A program made the position numbers and the translations under genes. From a virus, in IMG/VR virus record IMGVR_UViG_3300023116_000419, positions 1-21,381 of that record: a stretch of 21,381 nt of DNA. The stretch is one strand, 5' to 3'. The notes beneath the pieces were generated by a model that was not told where the DNA came from, did not search any database, and saw only the letters and a program-made list of their open reading frames with translations. Shown piece by piece: positions 15,101-21,381 of the stretch; the first letter of the stretch is position 1, and each line of letters opens with the position of its first letter.

Positions 15101-17710
15101 ACACCAAATGGTACAGGTGAAGTTGTTGCCGCAAGTGCTACAGTTAGTGACTTAACAAGTGGTAGAATTGTTACTGCTGGTACAAGCGGTGCATTGGAAG
15201 ATAGTGCTTCTCTACTTTGGGATGGTACAGATTTAACAGCAGGCTCTGCTATTATTTCTGACTTGACAGACAATAGAGTTGTTATTGCTGGTACAAGTGG
15301 TGCTCTTGAGGACGATGCTAACTTCACATTTAATGGTACAACATTGGCATTGACAGCCGCTATGGATATCACAGGCGACTTAGATGTAGATAACATCAAT
15401 ATTAATGGCAACACAATCATTAGTACTGATACAAATGGCGATGTTAACATTACACCAGACGGAACAGGTGAAGTTGTTATGTCTACAGCAGTCGTTAGTG
15501 ACTTAACAGACAACAGACTAGTAGTTGCAGGAACTTCAGGTGCATTAGAAGATGATGCAAACTTAACTTGGAGTGGAACAGCACTTGCTGTTACTGGTGG
15601 TGTTGATGTAACTGGCGACTTAGACGTAGATAACATCAACATTAATGGCAACACTATTATTAGTACTGATACAAATGGCGATGTTAACATTACACCAAAC
15701 GGAACTGGTGAAACAGTTATTGCAACAGCCGCAGTTAGTGACTTAACAAGTGGTAGAATTGTTACTGCTGGTACAAGTGGTGCTTTAGAAGACAGTGCTT
15801 CATTGCTCTGGGACGGCACAGACTTAACTGCTGGTAGTGCTATTGTTAGTGACTTGACAGCAGGTAGAGTTGTATTAGCAGGTACTTCAGGTGCTATTGA
15901 AGACAGTGGTAACTTAACATTTGATGGTACAACATTAACTGTTACAGGTAACATTGCTGTTGACAACTTAGACTTAGATGGTAACAACATCACTGCAACA
16001 GCAGGTGGTGAAGTTACTATTAACGATGCAGGCGCAGACGTTGACTTCAGAGTTGAAGGCGACACTGACACAGCATTGTTCCACGTTGATGCAGGTGGTG
16101 ATGTAGTAAACATTGGTACTACAACATCAACAACTGGTGCTAAGTTAAAGATTAGCTCAACGGACTCTGTGATGATTCCAGTTGGTTCAACTGCTGAGCG
16201 TCCAGGTACAGGCGTTGACGGTATGTTGCGTGTTAACTCATCAACAAACAAGATGGAATACTATGCTAACAGTGAATGGAAGTCAGCTGACGCATCATTT
16301 ACAGTTATTGCTAGTGATACATTTGACGGTGATGGTTCAACAACAGCGTTTACACTTGGTGATTCACAAACAACAGCAGGTTGTGTGGTTAGTATCAACG
16401 GTGTGGTGCAGTTACCTACATCAGCATATGGTGTTAGCGGAACTACTTTAACGTTTACTGAGGCACCAGCAAGTGGTGACAAGATTGAGGTACGTAGATT
16501 TACTACTACAGTAACAGTTACTGACATTGCTAGTGGCGATGGTTACCAAGCAGTTGAAGCAGTAGATGCAACAGGTGTTCGGATTTCAACAGGCACAAGC
16601 GCACAAAATCTACGTTGGACATTTGACACAAGTGGTCACTTAATTCCTAATGGCGATGAACTATTTGACATTGGTGATGCAAGTAATAAAGTTAGAAGTC
16701 TTTATGTTGGTGGTGGTACAGTTTACTTAGGTGATTTACAACTTAAGGATAACGGTGACAACACACTTGGTGTATTCCAGAGTGATGGCACAACTCCAGC
16801 TGGTACAGTAGTTAACGACTTTGTTACTGGTGCACAAGGTGATGTACGCTTTATGGACGCTGACAGTAGTAACTTTGTTGCATTCCAAGCCCCTGCTACA
16901 GTGAGCTCAAATGTAACTTGGACACTACCAGATGCAGACGCAAGTGTAAGTGGTTACGCTCTTGTTAGTGACGGCGCAGGCACACTAAGTTGGGCAGCCG
17001 CAGGTGCAACTATTAGTCAAGATGAAACAACAAATACAAACTTTAACTTGTATTTTGCTTCAACTACTAGTGGTGCATTAACATCAGTTAATTACGACAC
17101 AGGCCTGAGCTATAATCCAAGCACAGGTACATTAACAACCTCAGTATTCTCTGGTACTGCTACAACAGCAACAAATGTTACTGCAACTGCTAACGACACA
17201 ACAAATGAGACAACATACATCACATTTGTTGACGGTGCTACAGGAGCGCAAGGCATTGAGACTGACACAGGCTTAACCTACAATCCAAGTACTAACACAT
17301 TAACAACCTCAGTATTCTCTGGTACTGCTACAACAGCACAATACGCTGACTTGGCAGAGATGTACGCTAGTGATACAGAGATTGAAGCAGGCACAGTTGT
17401 ACACTTTGCTGGTAACGGTAAAGTTGCACCATGTGATGTTGATATGTGTTCTAAGGTTGCAGGTATTGTTTCTACTGATCCAGCACACTTGATGAACAGC
17501 TCACAAGAAGGTACTCCTTTAGCGTTGGCTGGTCGAGTTCCATGTAAAGTCGTTGGTCCTGTTAGCGCAGGTGACTTAATGGTATCAGCTGGCAACGGTA
17601 TGGCAAGAGCTGAGGCAGATCCAAAGTTAGGCACAGTTATAGGCAAAGCAATCGAAGATTTCTCAGGCGAAGGAGAAGGCGTAATAGAAGTTCTAGCATT
17701 AATGATGTAA
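12101..17710 (+). CDS. giant repeat-containing tail-fibre-type protein
   Basis: An 1869-aa protein. The N-terminus has ITDLTIETGKIANNAITGGK and the NLTVSGTTTTVDSATT module. Residues about 180-1276 hold about 14 repeats built on SDLTDNRVVIAGTSGALEDD, many with a trailing TGDLDVDNININGNTI and STDTNG...TPNGTGEV; DTTPQLGGDLDVNG and SLTVEGTTTTVDS modules interrupt the array. Residues about 1360-1460 have TAERPGTGVDGMLRVNSST and FDGDGSTTAFTL modules. Residues about 1670-1745 contain two YNPST..TLTTSVFSGTATTA copies. The last 123 residues (YADLAEMYASD...VIEVLALM) form a domain shared with the 702-aa fibre. Length and repeats suit a long trimeric fibre for host adsorption (inference). Own late promoters upstream, terminator downstream, ribosome site GAGGAAA. 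Confidence 0.85.
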   Translation: MAVTRIKNNQITDLTIETGKIANNAITGGKLEDNMTYGSNLTISGNLTVSGTTTTVDSATTTLADPLMLLSKGATGSASVDSGIVIERGDDNNVAMIWDESADQFVVATTASEDGTTAGDVTITSYANFQAATVTASAMSLTGTFDADNIRIDGNTISSTDTNGAINLTPNGTGEVVAATLTVSDLTDNRIVIAGSSGALEDDGNLTFDGTTLAATAAVDITGDLDVDNININGNTIISTDTNGDINLTPNGTGEVVMSTATVSDLTDNQIVVAGTGGILEGGTGLTWDGTDLTTSSIVVSDLTDNRVLIAGTSGAIEDDANFTFNGTTLALTAGMDITGDLDVDNININGNTIISTDTNGNISLTPNGTGEVVASTLTVSDLTDNRVVIAGTSGALEDDANLTWDGSTLTAGGDVSSTTLQTSGEATLASAIVSDLTDNRIVVAGTSGALEDDANLTWDGSDMGVTGGLNVTGDLAVDNIAINGNAITSTDTNGNITITPDGTGDLVLDGLNWPQADGTAGYVIKTDGSGQLSWVSVLTDLVFDTTPQLGGDLDVNGQKIVTARSNEDIVLEPNGTGEVVMSTAVVSDLTDNRVVIAGASGALEDDANFTFDGTTMAITAAVDVTGDLDVDNLNLDGNTISSTDTNGAVNVTPNGTGTIELGGTSTVVNINGTTGSTGSASGALVVDGGVGIAENLEVGGNIVVAGSLTVEGTTTTVDSVTTQVVDPIFQIGGGAGGAALSSSDAKDRGMSAKYYDGAEKTAFWGYDDSTGYWTFVPDATIASEVVSGSKGTLDVGSILNANLTDNRVVIAGTNGVLEDDANFTFDGSTLTVGGDVSSTTLQTSGEATLASAIVSDLTDNRVVIAGSSGALEDDANFTFNGTTLALTAAMDITGDLDVDNININGNTIISTDTNGNISLTPNGTGEVVASTLTVSDLTDNRLVVAGTSGALEDDANLTWDGSDMGVTGGLNVTGDLAVDNIAIDGNTISSTDTNGDINLTPNGTGEVVAASATVSDLTSGRIVTAGTSGALEDSASLLWDGTDLTAGSAIISDLTDNRVVIAGTSGALEDDANFTFNGTTLALTAAMDITGDLDVDNININGNTIISTDTNGDVNITPDGTGEVVMSTAVVSDLTDNRLVVAGTSGALEDDANLTWSGTALAVTGGVDVTGDLDVDNININGNTIISTDTNGDVNITPNGTGETVIATAAVSDLTSGRIVTAGTSGALEDSASLLWDGTDLTAGSAIVSDLTAGRVVLAGTSGAIEDSGNLTFDGTTLTVTGNIAVDNLDLDGNNITATAGGEVTINDAGADVDFRVEGDTDTALFHVDAGGDVVNIGTTTSTTGAKLKISSTDSVMIPVGSTAERPGTGVDGMLRVNSSTNKMEYYANSEWKSADASFTVIASDTFDGDGSTTAFTLGDSQTTAGCVVSINGVVQLPTSAYGVSGTTLTFTEAPASGDKIEVRRFTTTVTVTDIASGDGYQAVEAVDATGVRISTGTSAQNLRWTFDTSGHLIPNGDELFDIGDASNKVRSLYVGGGTVYLGDLQLKDNGDNTLGVFQSDGTTPAGTVVNDFVTGAQGDVRFMDADSSNFVAFQAPATVSSNVTWTLPDADASVSGYALVSDGAGTLSWAAAGATISQDETTNTNFNLYFASTTSGALTSVNYDTGLSYNPSTGTLTTSVFSGTATTATNVTATANDTTNETTYITFVDGATGAQGIETDTGLTYNPSTNTLTTSVFSGTATTAQYADLAEMYASDTEIEAGTVVHFAGNGKVAPCDVDMCSKVAGIVSTDPAHLMNSSQEGTPLALAGRVPCKVVGPVSAGDLMVSAGNGMARAEADPKLGTVIGKAIEDFSGEGEGVIEVLALMM
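12640..15930 (+). repeat. protein-coding tandem repeat array, about 14 units
   Basis: The SDLT(D/S)(N/G)R(I/V)V(I/T/V)AG..GALED unit recurs 14 times with long (about 80 aa) and short (about 37-53 aa) spacers. Units are nearly identical as protein but differ at many third codon positions. For example, the LDVDNININGNTI segments at 12772, 13126, 14791, 15382 and 15625 use different codons. Confidence 0.85.
17129..17338 (+). repeat. 42-bp exact direct repeat, 168-bp spacing
   Basis: Bases 17129-17170 recur unchanged at 17297-17338 (ACATTAACAACCTCAG ... ACAACAGCA). The spacing is exactly 56 codons. It encodes TLTTSVFSGTATTA in the C-terminal part of the giant fibre and is likely a recent in-frame duplication. 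Confidence 0.85.
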
Positions 17711-17730
17711 GACTTCTACAAGTAGTAGGT

Positions 17731-17763
17731 AAGAGGGAGGGCAAACGCTCTCCCTTTTATTTT
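17731..17763 (+). terminator. rho-independent terminator after giant fibre
   Basis: Stem GGGAGGGC/GCTCTCCC (17735-17742 with 17747-17754, one G-T), loop AAAC, extended by four pairs into A/T flanks, followed by TTTTATTTT. Confidence 0.88.
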
Positions 17764-17765
17764 GA

Positions 17766-17772
17766 CTAAATA
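17766..17772 (+). promoter_or_regulatory. late promoter for the 702-aa fibre unit
   Basis: CTAAATA followed by CTA, immediately after the terminator and 24 bases before ATG 17796. The predicted start is near 17778, so the leader is short and includes AAAGGA. Confidence 0.6.
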
Positions 17773-17795
17773 CTAAACAAAGGATTATTTTTAGT

Positions 17796-19904
17796 ATGGC
17801 ATTAACTCGACCTAAAGCGGCGCAGATTAACTTCGATTTAACGAATATAACCGATCCGGTTATACGGTTAAACTCCGATCACACAGGCGCTAACGACACA
17901 GATGTTGGATTTATATTCGAGCGTGGTTCCTCAGGAGATAATGCGGTACTAATATGGGACGAATCAGCGGCGCAATTTGTAGTAGGAACTACAACAGCAA
18001 CGGGTGTTACTCAGGGCGATTTAACAGTTACCAACGGTAATCTACAAGTAGACACAATTAAAAATAGAGAACAGCGTTATACAACTTCGAACATGATGAA
18101 GTTTAACCAGTTATACACTGGTGCGGCTTCAGGCAGTTACTTTGAACAAAACGAATATCAAAAGATTGTAACAATCATTCCTAGTGCGGCTTCTCAAAAC
18201 TATCAAGTGTCGGGACGCATCTTGTGTCAAACTGCTGGTTCAATACAGACCATAAACTTTATAGCGGCACTAAGATCAAACACACTTCCCGATCTAGATT
18301 GGTCAATTACCTACACAGAACAACACAACGGTACAGCACACTTTAAACCTCAGTTATGGACAAAAGAAACTACAACAGCAGGATTTATTTTTGCTATACA
18401 AAAGATTTCCAGTGGTAGTCTATATGGAACTGTAACAGTTGATTTAGACGTTATACCTAGAGCAAGTAGCCAACTAGACAATGTTACTGTAAACACCACG
18501 CAGGACAGTGAACAAACATCAATTGACGCAGGATATACTGCAAACGATATGACTTTAGTGCAAAGCATATCAGGAAGTGCTATTGAGTTTAGCAATGCGT
18601 ATACCTTTCCAACAGCAGATGGTAGTGCTAACCAAATATTGCAAACAGACGGTAGCGGCACACTAAGTTTTGTTGACAACACTGGTGCAGGTATTGGCAA
18701 CGTTGTAGAAGACACCACACCACAACTTGGCGGAGATTTAGATTTAAACTCTAGTGATATTACAGGTACAGGTAATATTAATATTACAGGAACTGCTACA
18801 TTATCTGGTAATCTAACAGTTGATACAAACACACTTTTTGTCAATGCTTCAAATAATAGAGTCGGTATTGGAACAGCAAGTCCAGCATACCAAGTAGAAA
18901 TAGAAAACACCAGTGCAAACGCATTATTGGTGTTAGATAGAACAGACGGTGCTTCTACTTTCATTGAAGGTGGTGCCACTGATTCGGTGATTGGTTCTGT
19001 TGGATCCAACGATGTAAAAATAGCCTACAATAGTGTTCCAGTGGTCACAATTGGATCAGGTGGTGCTATTACAACATCAGGTGATGTAACAGCAGGTACT
19101 CTAACTGTATCAGGTGAATTAACAGTAGACACCGACACGCTCTATGTAGACTCTACAAATAATAGAGTAGGTATTGGGACGACTAGTCCTACTTCTTTAT
19201 TACATTTAAAATCTACTGGTCCAGCAATATTAACATTAGAAGCAGATTCAGATAATGCGACTGAAACTGATAACGCTAGAATAGAATTATCTCAAGATGG
19301 TGGGGTAGTTACAGGAAGTATTGGATACGCTAATAATACAAATTCTATTGAACTATGGAATAATTATGCTGACCATTTAATTTTTGGCACTAATAACACA
19401 GAACGCATGCGTATCGACTCTTCTGGTAACGTAGGGATTGGTACGGCTAGTCCTTCTACTGAATTAGAAGTAGTTGGAACAGTAACAGCAACATTGTTTG
19501 ATGGAACAGCAACATCAGCTAGGTACGCTGACTTGGCAGAGAATTATGTTGCAGACGCTCAGTACGAACCAGGTACAGTTTTAATATTTGGTGGTCAACA
19601 CGAAGTAACAGCCAGCAGACAACCAGATAGCAACAAGATTGCTGGAGTAGTTTCTACAGCACCAGGTGTATTAATGAACAAAGACTGCGCAGGTGAGTTT
19701 GTTGTTGCTCTAGCATTTACTGGACGAGTGCCTACAAAAGTTAAGGGTACTATTAGCAAAGGCGACATGATGGTAAGCAGTAACATTGAAGGTGTTGCTG
19801 TAGCCAGTAACAATCCTCAAATAGGAACAGTTATAGGAAAAGCATTAGAAAACTACGATAGTGAGGAAGTTGGCGTTATTGAAGTTGTTGTAGGAAGACT
19901 CTAA
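17796..19904 (+). CDS. tail-fibre-type protein, 702 aa
   Basis: The N-terminus (about residues 8-70) has VIRLNSDHTG, GFIFERGSSGDNAVLIWDESAAQF (shared with the giant fibre). Residues about 85-260 are unique beta sequence. DTTPQLGGDLDLN is near 308. Three copies of the VGIGTxSP element lie at about 349, 454 and 546; these are typical shaft joints in marine phage fibres. The C-terminal about 130 residues (SARYADLAENYVAD...VIGKALENYD...VIEVVVGR) match the last domain of the giant fibre. It is probably a receptor-binding or companion fibre (inference). ATG follows AAAGGATTATTTTTAGT, a loosely spaced ribosome site. Its TAA overlaps the ATG of the next gene, linking it to the GNGxSR enzyme-like protein. 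Confidence 0.85.
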   Translation: MALTRPKAAQINFDLTNITDPVIRLNSDHTGANDTDVGFIFERGSSGDNAVLIWDESAAQFVVGTTTATGVTQGDLTVTNGNLQVDTIKNREQRYTTSNMMKFNQLYTGAASGSYFEQNEYQKIVTIIPSAASQNYQVSGRILCQTAGSIQTINFIAALRSNTLPDLDWSITYTEQHNGTAHFKPQLWTKETTTAGFIFAIQKISSGSLYGTVTVDLDVIPRASSQLDNVTVNTTQDSEQTSIDAGYTANDMTLVQSISGSAIEFSNAYTFPTADGSANQILQTDGSGTLSFVDNTGAGIGNVVEDTTPQLGGDLDLNSSDITGTGNINITGTATLSGNLTVDTNTLFVNASNNRVGIGTASPAYQVEIENTSANALLVLDRTDGASTFIEGGATDSVIGSVGSNDVKIAYNSVPVVTIGSGGAITTSGDVTAGTLTVSGELTVDTDTLYVDSTNNRVGIGTTSPTSLLHLKSTGPAILTLEADSDNATETDNARIELSQDGGVVTGSIGYANNTNSIELWNNYADHLIFGTNNTERMRIDSSGNVGIGTASPSTELEVVGTVTATLFDGTATSARYADLAENYVADAQYEPGTVLIFGGQHEVTASRQPDSNKIAGVVSTAPGVLMNKDCAGEFVVALAFTGRVPTKVKGTISKGDMMVSSNIEGVAVASNNPQIGTVIGKALENYDSEEVGVIEVVVGRL

Positions 19905-20626
19905 TGCAAAAACTGTATCGCACCGACTACGAAGGTGAGTTTATAATTGATGGATACGTCTTAAAAGAAGGCAGACGTTACGAAAACAGAGAGTTTATAC
20001 CCAACACCATAGTAAACAATCAGCACACAGGCAGAGCTGTGGTCATAGGCAACGGCACTTCTAGACTAGCAGTAGACTTACGAAAGATAGAACGTCATGC
20101 TGGCGGACATCTAGGTAAACGACGCTTACAAAGTTATGGCTGTAATGCACTATACAGAGACATGAATCCAGAATTTCTTGTGTCTACCAATAATTTTATG
20201 GTCAATGAAATTGTTAGAAGTGGATATGCAGATAAGCACATTGTTATGTCAAACAGTAACAACTGCATTAACCATCCAGGCAAAGTACATCTCATACCAT
20301 ATGCAATTAATTTGTGTGCCGGCGCAACAGCACTCTATCTAGCATGCTTCGACGGACACAAGACTGTGTATATTTTAGGTTTTGACAACCAAGACGGCGA
20401 CATTAATAACAATGTATATGCAGGAACAACCAACTACGCAGACAAAGAGCATAAAGTCAGTAGCAAAAAGTGGGAAGGACAAACCAAACGTATTATTGAT
20501 ACATACGATGATGTAGATTTTGTCTGGATTACGGGTGGTCGTTCACGATTTCCTGAACAGTGGAAGCATTGTGTAAATTTGCGTGAGATAACTGTGCGAG
20601 ACTTTTCGTTAGAAGTGGACTTATAA
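19904..20626 (+). CDS. GNGxSR-family protein, putative glycosyltransferase-like (copy 2)
   Basis: A 240-aa paralogue of the 194-aa protein at 5237. Shared motifs: VVIGNGTSRLAVDL (46-59), YGCNALYRDMNPEFLVST (78-95), AGATALYLACFDGHKTVYILGFD (about 136-158, quoted in parts: AGATALYLAC, YILGFD) and NNVYAGTTNY. It has an extra N-terminal about 44 residues (MQKLYRTDYEGEFIIDGYVL) not in copy 1. The motif set recalls DUF115/Maf-like or GT42-type nucleotide-sugar binders; substrate unknown. It is translationally coupled (TAATG) to the 702-aa fibre, suggesting it acts on, or with, fibre proteins (inference). Its 3' end overlaps the convergent Nudix gene by 6 bases. Confidence 0.78.
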   Translation: MQKLYRTDYEGEFIIDGYVLKEGRRYENREFIPNTIVNNQHTGRAVVIGNGTSRLAVDLRKIERHAGGHLGKRRLQSYGCNALYRDMNPEFLVSTNNFMVNEIVRSGYADKHIVMSNSNNCINHPGKVHLIPYAINLCAGATALYLACFDGHKTVYILGFDNQDGDINNNVYAGTTNYADKEHKVSSKKWEGQTKRIIDTYDDVDFVWITGGRSRFPEQWKHCVNLREITVRDFSLEVDL

Positions 20627-21049
20627 AACTTTATCCATAGTATCTAACTTTCCCTTTACGACCTCAAAGTTAAATGTTTTCCAAACGCCAGGGTGTAGTG
20701 GTCTCGGGTGATCTTCTAAGTATACCCAACAATAACCTTTATGTTCTTCATTTAATACAGGAGTAAATTCTCTGTCTACAGTTAAGAGTACTGTGTGGTA
20801 TACAAACTTTTTATCTTCGCTGGTAAACGTTTCAATAGGTATAAATTTTTCGTACAGTAACTCGCTACCTAGCTCTTCTTCACATTCACGTTCTAATGCT
20901 TGTAGAGTAGACTCCCCTTTCTCAAACTTACCACCAGGAAGTCCCCAAGTGTTGCCGTAACTACACTTGTCTCTCAACAAAAATAAGTATCTTCCAGTTT
21001 TATTTGATCTTATTAATGCACCACAACTGTTTATAATGCGAGGCTCCAA
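20621..21049 (-). CDS. Nudix hydrolase
   Basis: A 142-aa protein with a complete Nudix box: Gly40, Glu46, Arg54-Glu55, Glu58-Glu59 and Gly61 in the GX5EX7REUXEEXGU spacing, preceded by NTWGLPGG. The final hydrophobic position is Ser. Nudix enzymes cleave nucleoside diphosphates linked to another moiety; phage members act on ADP-ribose, dinucleoside polyphosphates or modified nucleotides, but the substrate here cannot be told. The start is TTG at 21049-21047, supported by AAGGAGGG (21060-21053) four bases upstream; no in-frame ATG lies between it and an upstream TGA. It lies inside the end of the upstream minus-strand gene (19-base overlap), so it is co-translated, and it opposes the fibre operon. 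Confidence 0.92.
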   Translation of the reverse strand: MEPRIINSCGALIRSNKTGRYLFLLRDKCSYGNTWGLPGGKFEKGESTLQALERECEEELGSELLYEKFIPIETFTSEDKKFVYHTVLLTVDREFTPVLNEEHKGYCWVYLEDHPRPLHPGVWKTFNFEVVKGKLDTMDKVL

Positions 21050-21381
21050 TAGCCCTCCTTGTATTGACCTTCATAAGACCTAACCCATGCAGAGCCAGTC
21101 CACTTGTATTGATAATTTGTATTTAAGTTGCTAACATAGTGAGTGCCTGTTTGTGTACTAGCATCAAAACTAACACGCCACATGTCACCATCGTACTCTA
21201 TAATATCGTTACTATCTGCTATAAGATCATCTGTGCTGGAATCTGGTAGTAATCCTTTCCAAGCATCAGCACCGTCTACATTATTTGAGTTGCCAATTGG
21301 ATTAGTTAATAAGTATCTTGTTCCTGCTGTAGGCGTACTTAGCCCGCTATTAGGACCTACTCTGTCAGGGTCTATAATAGC
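21031..21381 (-). CDS. C-terminal part of an unidentified, probably structural protein
   Basis: A minus-strand frame open from the right edge to TAA (21033-21031), 116 residues visible. It reads AIIDPDRVGPNSGL, TAGTRYLLTNPIGNSN, ADAWKGLLPD, NDIIEYDGDMWRVSFDAST, THYVSNLNTNYQYKWTGSAW, ending GYWSLAL. The repeated aromatic/beta pattern (IIEYDGDMWRV, YKWTGSAWV) is typical of phage virion proteins, and I believe similar C-termini occur in large structural proteins of marine T4-like phages, but I cannot name it. Its last codons contain the ribosome site for the Nudix gene, indicating a minus-strand operon. Confidence 0.75.
   Translation of the reverse strand, partial: AIIDPDRVGPNSGLSTPTAGTRYLLTNPIGNSNNVDGADAWKGLLPDSSTDDLIADSNDIIEYDGDMWRVSFDASTQTGTHYVSNLNTNYQYKWTGSAWVRSYEGQYKEGYWSLAL

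Noticed and set aside
12640-15930. CRISPR-like or intergenic repeat array
   Set aside because: Repeats are long, in frame, coding and diverged at third positions. There are no short identical repeats with unique spacers.
14416-16251. 611-aa open frame on the minus strand inside the giant fibre gene
   Set aside because: It is antisense to the repeat array. Its own 'repeats' simply mirror the plus-strand repeats, and it has no ribosome site or recognisable domain. The plus frame has standard fibre motifs.
17278-17646. Minus-strand ORF opposite the giant-fibre C-terminal domain
   Set aside because: Shadow of a well-supported conserved plus-strand domain; no ribosome site or domain of its own.

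Overview
This window is the head-gene block and tail-fibre block of a T4-like marine myovirus, read mainly on the + strand. Evidence: the T4 head order portal C-terminus, acidic core protein (gp67-like), prohead protease gp21, scaffold gp22 and major capsid protein gp23; phage late promoters of the type NTAAATA; and long Ser/Thr/Asn-rich fibre genes with motifs typical of ocean T4-like phages ('VGIGTxSP', 'DTTPQLGGDLD', 'FTGDGSTT'). No gp24 vertex-protein gene follows gp23. The host cannot be fixed from this window. A cyanobacterium or another abundant marine bacterium is plausible, and the glutamine riboswitch leans slightly toward a cyanophage-like lineage.

Layout. 1-4319: head module (portal end, small conserved ORF, possible 31-aa ORF with RNA hairpins, gp67-like, gp21, gp22, gp23, strong terminator). 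4344-4629: a self-contained cassette of late promoter, two tandem glutamine (glnA-type) riboswitch aptamers, strong ribosome site, 35-aa peptide and terminator. 4644-5236: late promoter, structured leader with a buried ribosome site, 144-aa virion-like protein, double terminator. 5237-11914: GNGxSR-family protein, a fibre-like frame broken by an in-frame TGA, two small structural proteins, a 1130-aa protein with PKD-like domains and a 428-aa structural protein, partly coupled by TAATG overlaps. 11915-12100: non-coding, with two late-promoter candidates and hairpins. 12101-17710: a giant 1869-aa fibre with about 14 repeats. 17731-20626: terminator, late promoter, 702-aa fibre and a second GNGxSR-family protein coupled to it. 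20621-21381: two minus-strand genes, a Nudix hydrolase and the C-terminus of an unidentified, probably structural, protein.

How it fits together: gp67-like, gp22 and gp23 would form the prohead, and gp21 would cut at (L/I)xE sites. The fibre block shares interchangeable modules among at least five proteins. It is bracketed by two paralogous putative sugar-transfer-type enzymes that may modify the fibres (inference).

The most notable features are the phage-borne tandem glutamine riboswitch driving a 35-aa peptide, and the neighbouring leader, whose ribosome site is sealed in a hairpin that a distal loop could open.
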